Shown here: in pieces, positions 1 through 9,037 of the stretch
Numbering within the stretch: the first letter of the stretch is position 1
Layout: each line of letters opens with the position of its first letter
Assembly (NCBI GenBank): GCA_964640655.1
Contig: CAZXFT010000003.1
Span: 115,064-179,063, forward strand
Reading direction: 5' to 3'
Length of the DNA: 64,000 bases
From: BJGO01 sp964640655
GTDB lineage: Bacteria > Bacteroidota > Bacteroidia > Chitinophagales > UBA10324
Made by a program: the position numbers and the translations under genes
Notes under the pieces: generated by a model
Told to the model about the DNA's origin: nothing
The model's input: only the letters and a program-made list of their open reading frames with translations
Database searches by the model: none

Positions 1-1
1 C

Positions 2-883
2 AATGGTAAACTGTTTACCGGTTCAAATAAAGTTATTTTAAACAATACAGCAACAATTACAGAAACAGAAACCAATAATGTTCAGGGAATTGTTGAAACA
101 ACACGTAGTTTAACTACCGCCAATGAAACATTCGGTGGACTAGGAATTGAAATTCAATCTTCACCAGCTCCAGGCTCTACACTAGTTCGTCGAATTACAG
201 GTGCTACAGTGGCTCTTGGTTGTGCCGGTACCAGTGTAAAAAGAATATTTGAGGTAACACCTACAGTAAACACAGGTTTGAATGCGTCAGTAAAATATAT
301 TTACTTAAATTCAGAATTAGGCGATTTATCAGAACCTGAGTTACAATTATATCGTTTCCTTGGTGCAGGTCCTTGGACAGAAATAACCAATGGTACCTTA
401 AATCCTACCACAAATGTTGTTCAGGTAACCGGTCAAACATCATTAGGTAAATATTCCGCAACCAACCCGCTGCCAATTGGAGGGCAGGTTTCACCTTCCG
501 CTTCAGTTATTTGTTCAGGCACTACCAGAACATTAACACTAAGTAATTTTGCCGGTCTCTTACAATGGCAGATTTCAAACGATAACATTAACTGGAACGA
601 CATTACTGGTGCAACAAACAGCACTTATACTACAGCAGCACTCACTGCAAAACGATATTATCGTTGTATTGCTTCATCAAGTCTTTGTTTTGAAGTGTCG
701 AGTACAACAGCGGTTGTTGATATCAGTACTACACCAATTGTATCCTTTACTAATGTTACATCAACTTCTGTTACGGTAATATGGGCTCCTTTCGGTGCCA
801 GTCAATACAACATTAGCTGGAGCGGTGCCGGTACAGGTACTGCATCAGGTGTTACTACAAATACATATGTCATTCCTGGATAA
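2..883 (+). pseudogene. 5' part of an interrupted T9SS surface protein (truncated by window edge and by TAA at 881)
   Basis: The frame is open from the first bases of the window, so the true start lies to the left. The visible part is Thr/Ser/Asn-rich with Ig/fibronectin-like beta-strand texture: an Ig-like stretch (SASVICSGTTRTLTLSNF) followed by a fibronectin III-like stretch (PIVSFTNVTSTSVTVIWAPF). It ends at TAA 881-883 in the middle of a fibronectin-like strand. The same frame then stays open without any further stop to 2179, where a sorting tail is found, so I read 2-2179 as one gene broken by a single nonsense codon. It could be a real pseudogene, a recent mutation, or a base error in the assembly. 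The protein family is a Bacteroidota cell-surface protein; no specific function can be given. Confidence 0.75.
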
Positions 884-2179
884 AACTCAAATTCTGATAT
901 AACGGTAACAGTAACACTTGCTTCTCCAACTTGCGTAGGTACAAGCCCCGGAACAGCAACAACTAAAACACTGTGTGCTAAGCCAACTATTACTTCGTTG
1001 GTAAATGCTACTGATCCACTGGGTAATCCCGGTTTCAAGGTTACCTGGACACCTGTTGCAGGTGCTACAACATACAGAGTTTACTGGAGAAACATCGGTA
1101 GCAATGCCGGTTGGAGTTTTGTAGATACCACAAATGGCACTACCAAGACATTGACAGCAGCAAACAGCTCATTGATTTCTGCCGGTTCAAACATGGCAGT
1201 ATATGTGTCCGTTAATAATTGCCCAACTAATCCTATCCTTATCGGAGACCCAAGCACTGTATCATATTTGACATTAACTCCCGTTTCCTCTTGTCTTTCT
1301 GTTCCTACATTTTCGGCTACGTCAAATTGTCCTAATCAAATTTCTATAACAGGATTAAGCGGCAGTTCAGGAAATTATCAGATCATGTTGAGACGTATAT
1401 CACCTACATTTTCTTCCGGTGTTGCTTACACGGTTTCTCCTTCAAATATTAACATAACTATTGGCGCTCAGTTTTCTGGTTCAGTTTACGAAGTAACAGC
1501 TCGTAGCATTTGTAGTAGCACATCTTATTCAGGATGGAGTAATCCTATTATTGTTAATGTAAAACCAGCTTGTCAGGCAATTAATAATCCTATTATCAGC
1601 AATACTAATTGTTTTGGGGGTACGGTAAGTTGGAATTCCGATAATTGTAACGGTATTGGTGTATCAGGTTACTATTTGTACATAAAAAAATCTACATCTA
1701 CTTCTTATAGTGCATATCCAACCAGCGCCAATACATATAGCACCATTACGTGGCTGCAACCTAATACTTCTTATAACATATTTGTACGCTCTGTTGCCTG
1801 TAATGGATCATTATCAGCAAACTCTCAAGTATTAACATTTACAACTGCTGGACCTGGCTGCCGTGAAGATGAATCAGAGTCGATTGAAAAGTCTGTAGCC
1901 AACCAGTTTGTATCACCCGAAGGTATTTCTGTAAATGTGTTCCCCAATCCGGCAAATGAGCAGGTTACTGTAATAGCATCAGGTTTATTAGAAACAGAAG
2001 CACGAGTAGAGTTGATGAATCTGCTCGGTCAGGTGGTTGCAACGAATATTGAACCTGTTTCAAATGGGGTGTTACAATCACAGTTCACATTGAATCATTC
2101 AATATCTTCAGGAATGTATTTATTGCGCATCAGCTCGGGTACTATCAATATTACCCGTCAACTTATCGTTGCACACTAG
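884..2179 (+). pseudogene. 3' part of the interrupted T9SS surface protein, with type A sorting domain
   Basis: This continues the frame of the upstream segment directly after TAA 881-883. The first in-frame start-like codon is a TTG at 998, inside a fibronectin-like domain and without any signal peptide, so it is unlikely to be a real start. Fibronectin III-like modules are visible (KVTWTPVAGATTYRVYWRN; later GTVSWNSDNCNGIGVSGYYL). The last ~85 residues are a classic T9SS type A sorting tail: VFPNPANEQVTV, then LMNLLGQVV, then SSGMYLLRISSG and a basic end. Without translation through the stop, the upstream half loses its sorting tail and could not be anchored or exported by T9SS. A strong terminator follows 24 bases after the stop. 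Confidence 0.75.
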
Positions 2180-2202
2180 TTGGTTTTAGTTTGGTTTGTT
2201 AT

Positions 2203-2233
2203 AAGGCTGCCTCGTTTCGGGGCAGCCTTTTTT
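2203..2233 (+). terminator. Rho-independent terminator
   Basis: A 9-bp perfect stem (AAGGCTGCC at 2203-2211 with GGCAGCCTT at 2221-2229) and a 9-base loop are followed by a T-run through 2233. It lies just after the stop of the T9SS surface gene and ends that transcript. Confidence 0.9.
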
Positions 2234-2347
2234 ATCGCGTCAGTATAACACTCAACATCAGGTATTAGATGTTCATAAATAAATCACAAATAATTTGAAG
2301 AGCACTCATCAACTTCATTGTAACTTTCAACCATAAATAAAAAAGCC

Positions 2348-4138
2348 ATGAGTAATAGCGCAACACAAGTGAATGCTCTTAAAGGAGGAGAATTTTTAAT
2401 AAAAGACTCTACCACCGATAATACATTTATTCCTGAGGATTATACCGAAGATCAGAAACTGATGGCTCAGGCAGCTCTTGACTTTGTTGATCTCGAAGTA
2501 TTACCTAAAGCTGATCGGATTGATAAACAGGAAGAAGGCCTAACAGTAAGTTTGATGAATCAGGCAGGAGAATTGGGTTTACTCGGACTTTCGATACCTG
2601 AAGAGTATGGGGGCTCCGGCTCTGATTTTATAACATCAACACTTATCACAGAACAAATTGGCGGGTCCGGCTCTTTTGCTGTATCCTTGGCAGCGCACAC
2701 AGGAATAGGAACTTTACCTATTCTTTATTACGGTACTGAAGCGCAGAAGAAAAAATATTTGCCTGGTCTTGCGTCCGGTCAACTGAAAGGTGCGTACTGT
2801 TTAACGGAGCCTGGCAGTGGTTCAGACGCATTGGCAGCAAAGACTAAGGCTGTGTTGAGCACTGATGGCAAGCATTATATTCTGAATGGTCAGAAAATGT
2901 GGATCACCAATGGTGGTTTTGCTGATGTGTTCACGGTATTTGCAAAAATTGATGGTGAGAAGTTTACAGGTTTTATTGTCGAGGCTAATACACCCGGACT
3001 CACACGAGGCGAGGAGGAACATAAACTTGGAATAAAAGGAAGTTCTACACGCCAGATATTTTTTCAAGAAGCCAAAGTGCCTATTGAGAATGTGTTAGGA
3101 GAAATTGGCAAAGGCCATTTGATTGCTTTTAACATATTAAACATCGGTCGTCAGAAATTATGTGCGGCAGCTTTGGGTGCTACTAAACGTCTATCGACAA
3201 TTTCTATACAGTATGCTACTCAACGCGAGCAATTCAAAAAACCAATTGCTTCTTTCGGTGCTATTCAATACAAATTAGCAGAGCAGGCTATACAAATATT
3301 TGCTATCGAATCTGCATTGTATCGTGCATCGCAACAGATAAAAAATAAAGTGGAAGAACTGCTTGCAGAAGGGAAACCTTATCACATAGCACTCATGGGA
3401 GCAGCAGAGGAATTTGCAATCGAGTGTGCAATACTGAAAGTATATGGTTCAGAAGTGCTCGATTATGTAGTTGATGAATGTGTACAGATTCATGGTGGTA
3501 TGGGATACTCGGAAGAAATGCCTGCTGCACGTGCGTTTCGTGATGCGCGCATCAACAGAATTTTTGAAGGCACTAACGAAATCAATCGTTTGTTAACCGT
3601 TGATATGTTGTTGAAACGCGCTTTGAAAGGACACATTGATTTGATGAGCCCCGCGATGAATGTTCAGAAAGAGTTAATGTCTATTCCTGATTTAGGTGGT
3701 GACGATAATACACCATTTGCCCGGGAGAAAAAGCTAATCGGCAACATGAAGAAGGCCGTTCTTATGACAGCAGGTGCGGCAGTTCAAAAGTTGATGATGG
3801 CATTGGAACACGAACAAGAGTTGCTTATAAACATTGCCAATATGATATCTGAATTGTACATCTGCGAATCGGTGTTGCTTCGAGCAGAAAAGCTTTCACA
3901 AACTAATCACAGTCTGTCAGGTTCTGCTGATGCTATGATGCGTACCTATATTTTTGATGCCATGATGCGTATAGAAGCTGAAGGAAAGAACGCAATTGCA
4001 ACCTTTGCTGAAGGTGATGAATTAAACATGATGCAACTAGGTTTAAAACGATTCACCAAACAAAGCATGGTAAACACCAAGAATCTTCGCCGTCATATTG
4101 CTTCAGAGTTAATTAGCGCCAACCGTTACTGTTATTAA
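2348..4138 (+). CDS. Acyl-CoA dehydrogenase, long (VLCAD/ACAD9-like) type
   Basis: Flavoenzyme expected to catalyse the first, FAD-dependent alpha,beta-dehydrogenation of acyl-CoA in fatty-acid beta-oxidation in the cytoplasm. The family signatures are clear: YCLTEPGSGSDA (FAD/substrate loop), WITNGG, the QIHGGMGY segment, and RIFEGTNEINR, whose Glu407 matches the catalytic base of medium- and very-long-chain enzymes. At 596 residues it is about 200 longer than the usual 380-residue enzymes. The extra C-terminal ~165 residues are helical and resemble the extension of mitochondrial VLCAD/ACAD9, suggesting preference for long chains (inference). ATG start; a long leader separates it from the upstream terminator. 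The permease gene begins 7 bases after its stop. Electron-transfer flavoprotein genes are not in the window. Confidence 0.93.
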   Translation: MSNSATQVNALKGGEFLIKDSTTDNTFIPEDYTEDQKLMAQAALDFVDLEVLPKADRIDKQEEGLTVSLMNQAGELGLLGLSIPEEYGGSGSDFITSTLITEQIGGSGSFAVSLAAHTGIGTLPILYYGTEAQKKKYLPGLASGQLKGAYCLTEPGSGSDALAAKTKAVLSTDGKHYILNGQKMWITNGGFADVFTVFAKIDGEKFTGFIVEANTPGLTRGEEEHKLGIKGSSTRQIFFQEAKVPIENVLGEIGKGHLIAFNILNIGRQKLCAAALGATKRLSTISIQYATQREQFKKPIASFGAIQYKLAEQAIQIFAIESALYRASQQIKNKVEELLAEGKPYHIALMGAAEEFAIECAILKVYGSEVLDYVVDECVQIHGGMGYSEEMPAARAFRDARINRIFEGTNEINRLLTVDMLLKRALKGHIDLMSPAMNVQKELMSIPDLGGDDNTPFAREKKLIGNMKKAVLMTAGAAVQKLMMALEHEQELLINIANMISELYICESVLLRAEKLSQTNHSLSGSADAMMRTYIFDAMMRIEAEGKNAIATFAEGDELNMMQLGLKRFTKQSMVNTKNLRRHIASELISANRYCY

Positions 4139-4144
4139 TAGCCT

Positions 4145-5383
4145 TTGCGAACCGAACTCATTATCAATTCTAAACTGGCAATTGCTTCCATCAGGAGCAA
4201 TAAAGTAAGAGCTATGTTAACCCTGTCCATTATTGCATTTGGCATTATGGCACTGGTTGGAATTCTTACTGCCATTGACGGATTAAAAGCAAGCATTAAT
4301 GACAATTTTGCCACTTTAGGAACTAATACATTCAGCATCAGGCAAGGTGGAACAGGTTTGCGCAGGCGCGGCGAGGTTTCAGATAAAATTGGTGCGGCTA
4401 TTCGTTATGATCAGGCACAACAATTTAAAAACAGATTTCGCTATCCATCAGTTGTTTCAGTCTCGTGCGTCGCATCCTTCAACGCTACGATCAAAAACGG
4501 TTCATACAAAACCAACCCTAACATCCGAGTTACGGGTGCTGACGAAAACTACCTTCAGGTACTGGCAACTGACATCGAAAAAGGACGTTATTTTAATATC
4601 GGCGAAGTACAATCAGGTGCAAATGTGGTGTTACTTGGAAAAGACGTTGTTAAAAAAATAATTCCTCCATACATTGATGTTACCAAAACAGAAGTGCTTA
4701 TTGGTTCTAACAGATATAAAGTACTTGGTGTACTGCATTCTAAAGGCTCCAGTATGATGAATAATGCCGACAATCAGGTGGTAATACCGTTATTGAATGC
4801 ATCAAGAAATTATACCGGCAATAATGCCTCATATACTATTTCTGCAAGCGTCAATACGCTTCAACAACTTAGTGAAGGTGTAGAAGAAGCCACATCACTG
4901 ATGCGTAAAATCAGAGGCATAGAGATTGGCAAAAGCGATGACTTCGAGATCAGAATGAGCGATGCTGTAGCTAATCGAGCTATGGAAGACATCAGCTTTA
5001 TAACACTAGCAGCAACCCTTATTGGTTTTATTACACTGTTTGGTGCAGGAATTGGTTTAATGAATATTATGCTAGTACTGGTTACTGAACGCACACGTGA
5101 AATTGGAGTATCCAAAGCGCTTGGGGCAACACGCATGAGCATTCGTTTACAGTTTCTTACGGAGGCAGTAGTTATATGTCAAATAGGAGGATTGCTGGGT
5201 GTGATACTAGGGATTCTTGTAGGCAACCTTGTATCAACATTCTTTGACAGCGGATTTATTATTCCCTGGCTTTGGATGTTTATGGGTTTATTTTTCTGTC
5301 TATTGGTAGGAGTATTTGCAGGATTATATCCTGCTATTAAGGCATCAAACTTAGACCCTATTGATGCATTGAGGCATGAATAA
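4145..5383 (+). CDS. ABC transporter permease, MacB/FtsX family
   Basis: Integral membrane subunit of a MacB/LolC-type ABC system. An N-terminal transmembrane helix (about residues 22-44) is followed by a large periplasmic MacB_PCD domain (about 45-270) and an FtsX domain with three helices (about 280-400). The FtsX signature TERTREIGVSKALGATR is plain. The best start is TTG 4145-4147: no ATG exists before residue 24, and the segment NSKLAIASIRSNKVRAML ahead of the first helix is typical of this family's N-terminus. No ATP-binding subunit is adjacent, so the partner must be encoded elsewhere; export of a lipoprotein, peptide or drug cannot be told apart. It is probably cotranscribed with the acyl-CoA dehydrogenase upstream, with no obvious functional link. 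Confidence 0.9.
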   Translation: MRTELIINSKLAIASIRSNKVRAMLTLSIIAFGIMALVGILTAIDGLKASINDNFATLGTNTFSIRQGGTGLRRRGEVSDKIGAAIRYDQAQQFKNRFRYPSVVSVSCVASFNATIKNGSYKTNPNIRVTGADENYLQVLATDIEKGRYFNIGEVQSGANVVLLGKDVVKKIIPPYIDVTKTEVLIGSNRYKVLGVLHSKGSSMMNNADNQVVIPLLNASRNYTGNNASYTISASVNTLQQLSEGVEEATSLMRKIRGIEIGKSDDFEIRMSDAVANRAMEDISFITLAATLIGFITLFGAGIGLMNIMLVLVTERTREIGVSKALGATRMSIRLQFLTEAVVICQIGGLLGVILGILVGNLVSTFFDSGFIIPWLWMFMGLFFCLLVGVFAGLYPAIKASNLDPIDALRHE

Positions 5384-5426
5384 TAGAAGCGGTCAGATTA
5401 ATCACAGCCTTATATTTATGACAAGG

Positions 5427-6248
5427 TTATTTATTAATAGATATTTTCCTGGTCAGTACACCTCGATTGTTTTGTATTTGTATTATATAGATACCGCTAT
5501 TTAAATCATTAAGACTAATGTATTGTATGTTGGAGGAAATTATTGTATTCAACGTATTACAACCTTGTAAATCATATACTGAGAAAGTGCAGTCTGAATT
5601 GGAATTGTTATTTACATATATATTATTCTGGAAAACATTTAGCTGAAAAGGTGTATTAATATTTTTAATGCCAACACCTGTTTGTTTAATTTTAGCTTTT
5701 ATCACAAAATCATCAAACCTATATGTTCCTTCTGGATTATTGGTAATATCTTCAGACCACCTGAATTTGACTGACGGTTTGTTATCTGCCTCGGATGGAA
5801 TCATAATATCATCACCGGTATTTGCAAAACCCCAACTATTATCTATAAATGTGTCATAGTAAGCAATATTCACCCAGTTACTGCCTCCATCAATACTGTA
5901 CTCAAATATTGGAATTGAACTGAATGTTGTATAGTTATTTGATATTCTGCGACCCCAAAGTACTCTGATCATTTCGTATCCTGTTGTTTCTATTTCATTA
6001 GAAGTGAGGAAATAGGTGCCGGTTGGTGAGGTGTTTTTTATTGACATATTTGATTGACCACTTGCATTTGCATACCCTTCCGAAATGTTGGTATTATCAA
6101 CATACCAGCCACTATCCGTACTTAACCATCCCGTCGGAAAAACTAAGTTGTTTGCATCTCCAAAATCCTGAGAGTATATTGTTACTATTTGTGCATTTAC
6201 TATTGCTGTTATGAAAACTGCAAACAATGTTGTGTAAACTTTGTGCAT
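5427..6248 (-). CDS. Small secreted protein with T9SS type A sorting tail
   Basis: The signal peptide (MHKVYTTLFAVFITAIVNAQ, cut near AQ) leads into a single beta-sandwich of the 'choice-of-anchor'/MAM-like type: a Gly/Ser/Trp-rich region with WLSTDSGWYVD, and SVKFRWSEDI...YRFDDFVIKA, a pattern common in Bacteroidota exported proteins where the last strand carries a DDF/DDV element. The C-terminus from about residue 200 is a T9SS sorting domain: VFQNNIYVNN, YDLQG, NDLNSGIYIIQIQN and RKISINK. The usual P-N-P motif is replaced by Q-N-N, so the tail is a divergent one. It is convergent with the permease gene. Its role is unknown; a surface adhesin or carbohydrate-binding role is only a guess. 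Confidence 0.85.
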   Translation of the reverse strand: MHKVYTTLFAVFITAIVNAQIVTIYSQDFGDANNLVFPTGWLSTDSGWYVDNTNISEGYANASGQSNMSIKNTSPTGTYFLTSNEIETTGYEMIRVLWGRRISNNYTTFSSIPIFEYSIDGGSNWVNIAYYDTFIDNSWGFANTGDDIMIPSEADNKPSVKFRWSEDITNNPEGTYRFDDFVIKAKIKQTGVGIKNINTPFQLNVFQNNIYVNNNSNSDCTFSVYDLQGCNTLNTIISSNIQYISLNDLNSGIYIIQIQNNRGVLTRKISINK

Positions 6249-6277
6249 TTGCTGAATTGATAATTTTTATCTGTTGC

Positions 6278-6285
6278 CAAATGTA
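6278..6285 (-). promoter_or_regulatory. Candidate -7 box (TACATTTG) for the small T9SS protein gene
   Basis: Read on the minus strand, TACATTTG fits the Bacteroidota -7 consensus TAnnTTTG and lies about 30 bases ahead of the ATG at 6248. I see no convincing TTTG -33 box at the proper distance, so this is a half match only. Confidence 0.35.
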
Positions 6286-6355
6286 TTTGAACACAATTCA
6301 CTTGCCACATATATGTTGTTATGAATTTGTTACAGCAGCGTTATGTAATTCTTAA

Positions 6356-6697
6356 CTACTTACGACTCGCTATAAAAGGAATATATATTAGATAATAGTA
6401 TGCAAGCAAAATTAAGCCGATTGTGAAAAAAATAATTGCGATGGGTCTGCTGCTATCATCAAAATAAAACTCACCAATCATCCAGGTAATATTGGCAAAC
6501 AGCCAACAACATACAGCAAGGTTATGTATCAACTCGCTGAATTCTCTGCGATGCATAATAGTAATAATAATAGCTACCGATACAGTGGGTACTATCATAA
6601 TCATTCCCGCTAATTTGAAATCACTAACCCAGCAAACGTCTTTAATAATCCATAATAAAATATGCAGGTTCTCAAACTTGCGTATGCGATGATTCAT
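6356..6697 (-). CDS. Small four-helix membrane protein, unknown function
   Basis: A 113-residue protein with about four hydrophobic segments (about residues 10-20, 30-48, 60-78 and 86-106). A Trp-rich start (LHILLWIIKDVCWVSD) is followed by GMIMIVPTVSVAIIITI and a NLAVCCWLFANITWMIGEF stretch. I recall similar small proteins with the LLWLIKD-W and NLAV-FWI-AN-YWM pattern in other Bacteroidota, so it looks like a conserved but unnamed inner-membrane family. It ends 107 bases before the T9SS gene start and begins 47 bases after the stop of the Crp/Fnr gene, on the same strand, so it may share that gene's transcript. No catalytic residues are evident. Confidence 0.75.
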   Translation of the reverse strand: MNHRIRKFENLHILLWIIKDVCWVSDFKLAGMIMIVPTVSVAIIITIMHRREFSELIHNLAVCCWLFANITWMIGEFYFDDSSRPIAIIFFTIGLILLAYYYLIYIPFIASRK

Positions 6698-6744
6698 AAA
6701 AGCAATGTTAGGTAATAATTCAGGATTACCTGGTAAGGAAAAGA

Positions 6745-7404
6745 TTAATTTACAGAGTACTCTATTGAATTGCGATGCAGTTTTACTTTACCGGCATCTT
6801 CCATCTGCTTCAGCAATCTGGAAACAACCACTCTTGAAGAATTGATGTCGCGTGCAATTTCTTCGTGTGTAATATGTAAATGATTGGTCTTATAGCTTTT
6901 TACCTGCTGCTCCAGATAATGCTCTAATCGTTGATCCATCCCGTTAAAGGCTACGTTGGAAAGTGATTCAAGAATTTCGTGAAAACGCATTTTATATGAA
7001 TCCATCACAAAGTAGTTCCAGCTTTTATATTCTGTCATGAATGTGTCCACTAAGTTTAATGGAAGCATAATGAATGTTGAAGGTTCAACAGTGCGAGCTG
7101 CAATGTCGCTGTTTTCATTTCGGGCAGCACAAATCATACTCAAGGCACAGGCTTGACCGGGTTCTATGTAATACAGAAAAAAATCTTCACCATTTTTACC
7201 TTCACGATAGACTTTGACAAGGCCTTCGGTTAATAGGATAGAAGATTTTATGGGCTGACCCGACCGCATCATCACTTGATCGGCCTCCACCTGGTGTAAC
7301 ACACCGAATTCGATGATGGCTTTTTTTAATTCAGGTTCAAATTGACTAAATAATTTGTCAACCCAATAGCTGGTTTCCTGTTGTGATGCGGTTAGTGTGG
7401 CCAT
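6745..7404 (-). CDS. Crp/Fnr family transcriptional regulator
   Basis: A 219-residue regulator with an N-terminal cyclic-nucleotide-binding-like beta-roll (about residues 20-130; SSILLTEGLVKVYREGKNGE and the GQACALS turn) and a C-terminal winged helix (about 145-215). The recognition helix region reads THEEIARDINSSRVVVSRLL. There is no N-terminal cysteine cluster, so it is not an oxygen-sensing Fe-S Fnr protein. The canonical cAMP-contacting GE-(8)-RSA phosphate-binding cassette is not recognisable (there is no RxA pair after the turn; the corresponding stretch reads AARTVEPSTF), so the ligand is uncertain. It is divergent from the membrane/receiver-like gene starting about 100 bases away and may control it (inference). 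Confidence 0.92.
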   Translation of the reverse strand: MATLTASQQETSYWVDKLFSQFEPELKKAIIEFGVLHQVEADQVMMRSGQPIKSSILLTEGLVKVYREGKNGEDFFLYYIEPGQACALSMICAARNENSDIAARTVEPSTFIMLPLNLVDTFMTEYKSWNYFVMDSYKMRFHEILESLSNVAFNGMDQRLEHYLEQQVKSYKTNHLHITHEEIARDINSSRVVVSRLLKQMEDAGKVKLHRNSIEYSVN

Positions 7405-7501
7405 TTATGATGAATGATAGGGTTTAAAATTAGAATTTCTTTTATCAATTTCTTTCAGCAATGTATATTATTTAACAGATGTTTGTGCAGGTAAGTTCGA
7501 T

Positions 7502-9037
7502 ATGATGAAAATAGTTTGTTGGCTTCTTTTTAGCCTCTTATCTCTTATTTATTCAAGCACCACTCAGGCGCAGGATGAAACCCTAATAAATACACCCAAT
7601 AAGAACTGGGCTTCTTCACAACCCTTAACTCACCGTTCGAGATCACTAAACGACACCTTAACCGAAGCCGACTGGAGCATTTTTCATAATTATGTAAGTA
7701 AGCAGGTCTTCGACAGTGCGTATCAATTAATTGGTCGAAAATTTATCAGCGGTAAACACACGAGAGTTATTGGTGATTGGATTTTGGACATCAAACCACT
7801 TTATGATACTTATCATGCAAGCAATCATGATTATCAATTCTTGGCTTCGATGCAAACAGCAAAACAATATGCCGACACTATTAGCAATATTGACTTAAGA
7901 CTTAAAATTTATCAGGTACTGAACGAACATGCATTGCATACCAATGACTGGAAGAATGCCTATGTATATCAGAATCTATCAGATAGTCTCAAAAATGAGA
8001 TCGTGAAAGAGCAGTATTATTTGGGTCTCAAAGAACGCGATGATAGTATATCGGTTGTTAATCATCAGAAAGCCGAGTTAGTTCTTGAATCCAAAAAGAT
8101 TATTGTTGAGAAAAAAGTGTCACAACTGAAATTATATATTGCAATAGCTGTAATTGCCTTACTTCTATTACTCTTCTTTGCCTTACTGATGATGAGAAGA
8201 AAGAAGGAATCAGTCACACAAGTCAATACTACAGTTTCATCTGCACCACAAGAAAATTTTCTGAACCCATTAGCACAGCACCTTCAATTCACGAAGTGGA
8301 TTAGTGCACTGATGTTACAAAAGGGTAGAACCGGAGAAGATTTAAGCTATCTGAAAATTCTGGAACAATCATCCCAGCATACAAGAGAACATTATTTCGC
8401 TTCAGCACTACAAACTACACTTGATGAAGACAGAGTGATTCGCAAATTGAAGCATATTCGTATTCAAATCATCGGCAGCAACAGTGCAGAGATGTTGCTG
8501 TTGAAAGATTCTTTGAAGCGAATGATTCGCATTGCTGAAATACAGACATCAGAACATCTGAATTCCACTACATTATCCAATGAGTCGGATGTGTTCGTTA
8601 TTATTCATCCTCATCCTTCTTTAGCCGATAAACATCAGTTGCCGGAGAGCATTAAGTCAAAATTGATTACCATTGGATTTGATAAAGACAATACCATTTC
8701 CAAACCCTTTGACTTGAATGTTTTGATTGACGAATTAATGAAGCATTATGAGTATAAGGAATCTGCTTCTGAATCTATTGCCTTCAAGGCACAACCGGAT
8801 AATCAACATGTATCACCTTACAAAGCAATTCTTGATTCCATTTCAGAGGCAAGAACAGCCAATGATAAAGCCACACTGTTACAGCAATTACAATTATTGC
8901 GACAGGCTACTAACGGTAATGAAGCATTGCATAACTGGATTGATAAACTTTCCAATAACTATGATGAGATGAATGCACTCCAGATTGATTTGGCATTACG
9001 CAATATAGTAAGTTACATCAGTAAGAATTCAGGATAA
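7502..9037 (+). CDS. Membrane protein with periplasmic TPR-like part and receiver-like cytoplasmic domain
   Basis: Signal peptide (residues 1-24, ending TTQAQ), a helical periplasmic part (about 50-205) with TPR-like spacing (YDTYHASNHDYQFLASMQT, NDWKNAYVYQNLSDS), a short coiled coil, then one transmembrane helix at about 211-232 followed by RRKK. The cytoplasmic part (233-511) includes a stretch at about 310-415 that resembles a response-regulator receiver fold: a beta strand VFVIIHP where the phospho-Asp would sit, a KLITIGF strand, and SKPFDLNVLIDEL, whose Lys401 would match the conserved receiver lysine. The acidic phosphorylation residues are missing, so at most it is a pseudo-receiver. 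The layout recalls Bacteroidota TPR-linked signalling proteins. The final 9 bases overlap tatD tail to tail. No confident family name. Confidence 0.7.
   Translation: MMKIVCWLLFSLLSLIYSSTTQAQDETLINTPNKNWASSQPLTHRSRSLNDTLTEADWSIFHNYVSKQVFDSAYQLIGRKFISGKHTRVIGDWILDIKPLYDTYHASNHDYQFLASMQTAKQYADTISNIDLRLKIYQVLNEHALHTNDWKNAYVYQNLSDSLKNEIVKEQYYLGLKERDDSISVVNHQKAELVLESKKIIVEKKVSQLKLYIAIAVIALLLLLFFALLMMRRKKESVTQVNTTVSSAPQENFLNPLAQHLQFTKWISALMLQKGRTGEDLSYLKILEQSSQHTREHYFASALQTTLDEDRVIRKLKHIRIQIIGSNSAEMLLLKDSLKRMIRIAEIQTSEHLNSTTLSNESDVFVIIHPHPSLADKHQLPESIKSKLITIGFDKDNTISKPFDLNVLIDELMKHYEYKESASESIAFKAQPDNQHVSPYKAILDSISEARTANDKATLLQQLQLLRQATNGNEALHNWIDKLSNNYDEMNALQIDLALRNIVSYISKNSG

Noticed and set aside
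881..883. TAA read through as a recoded or selenocysteine-like codon
   Set aside because: TAA is used as the normal stop of many genes in this window, and no downstream recoding structure is evident.
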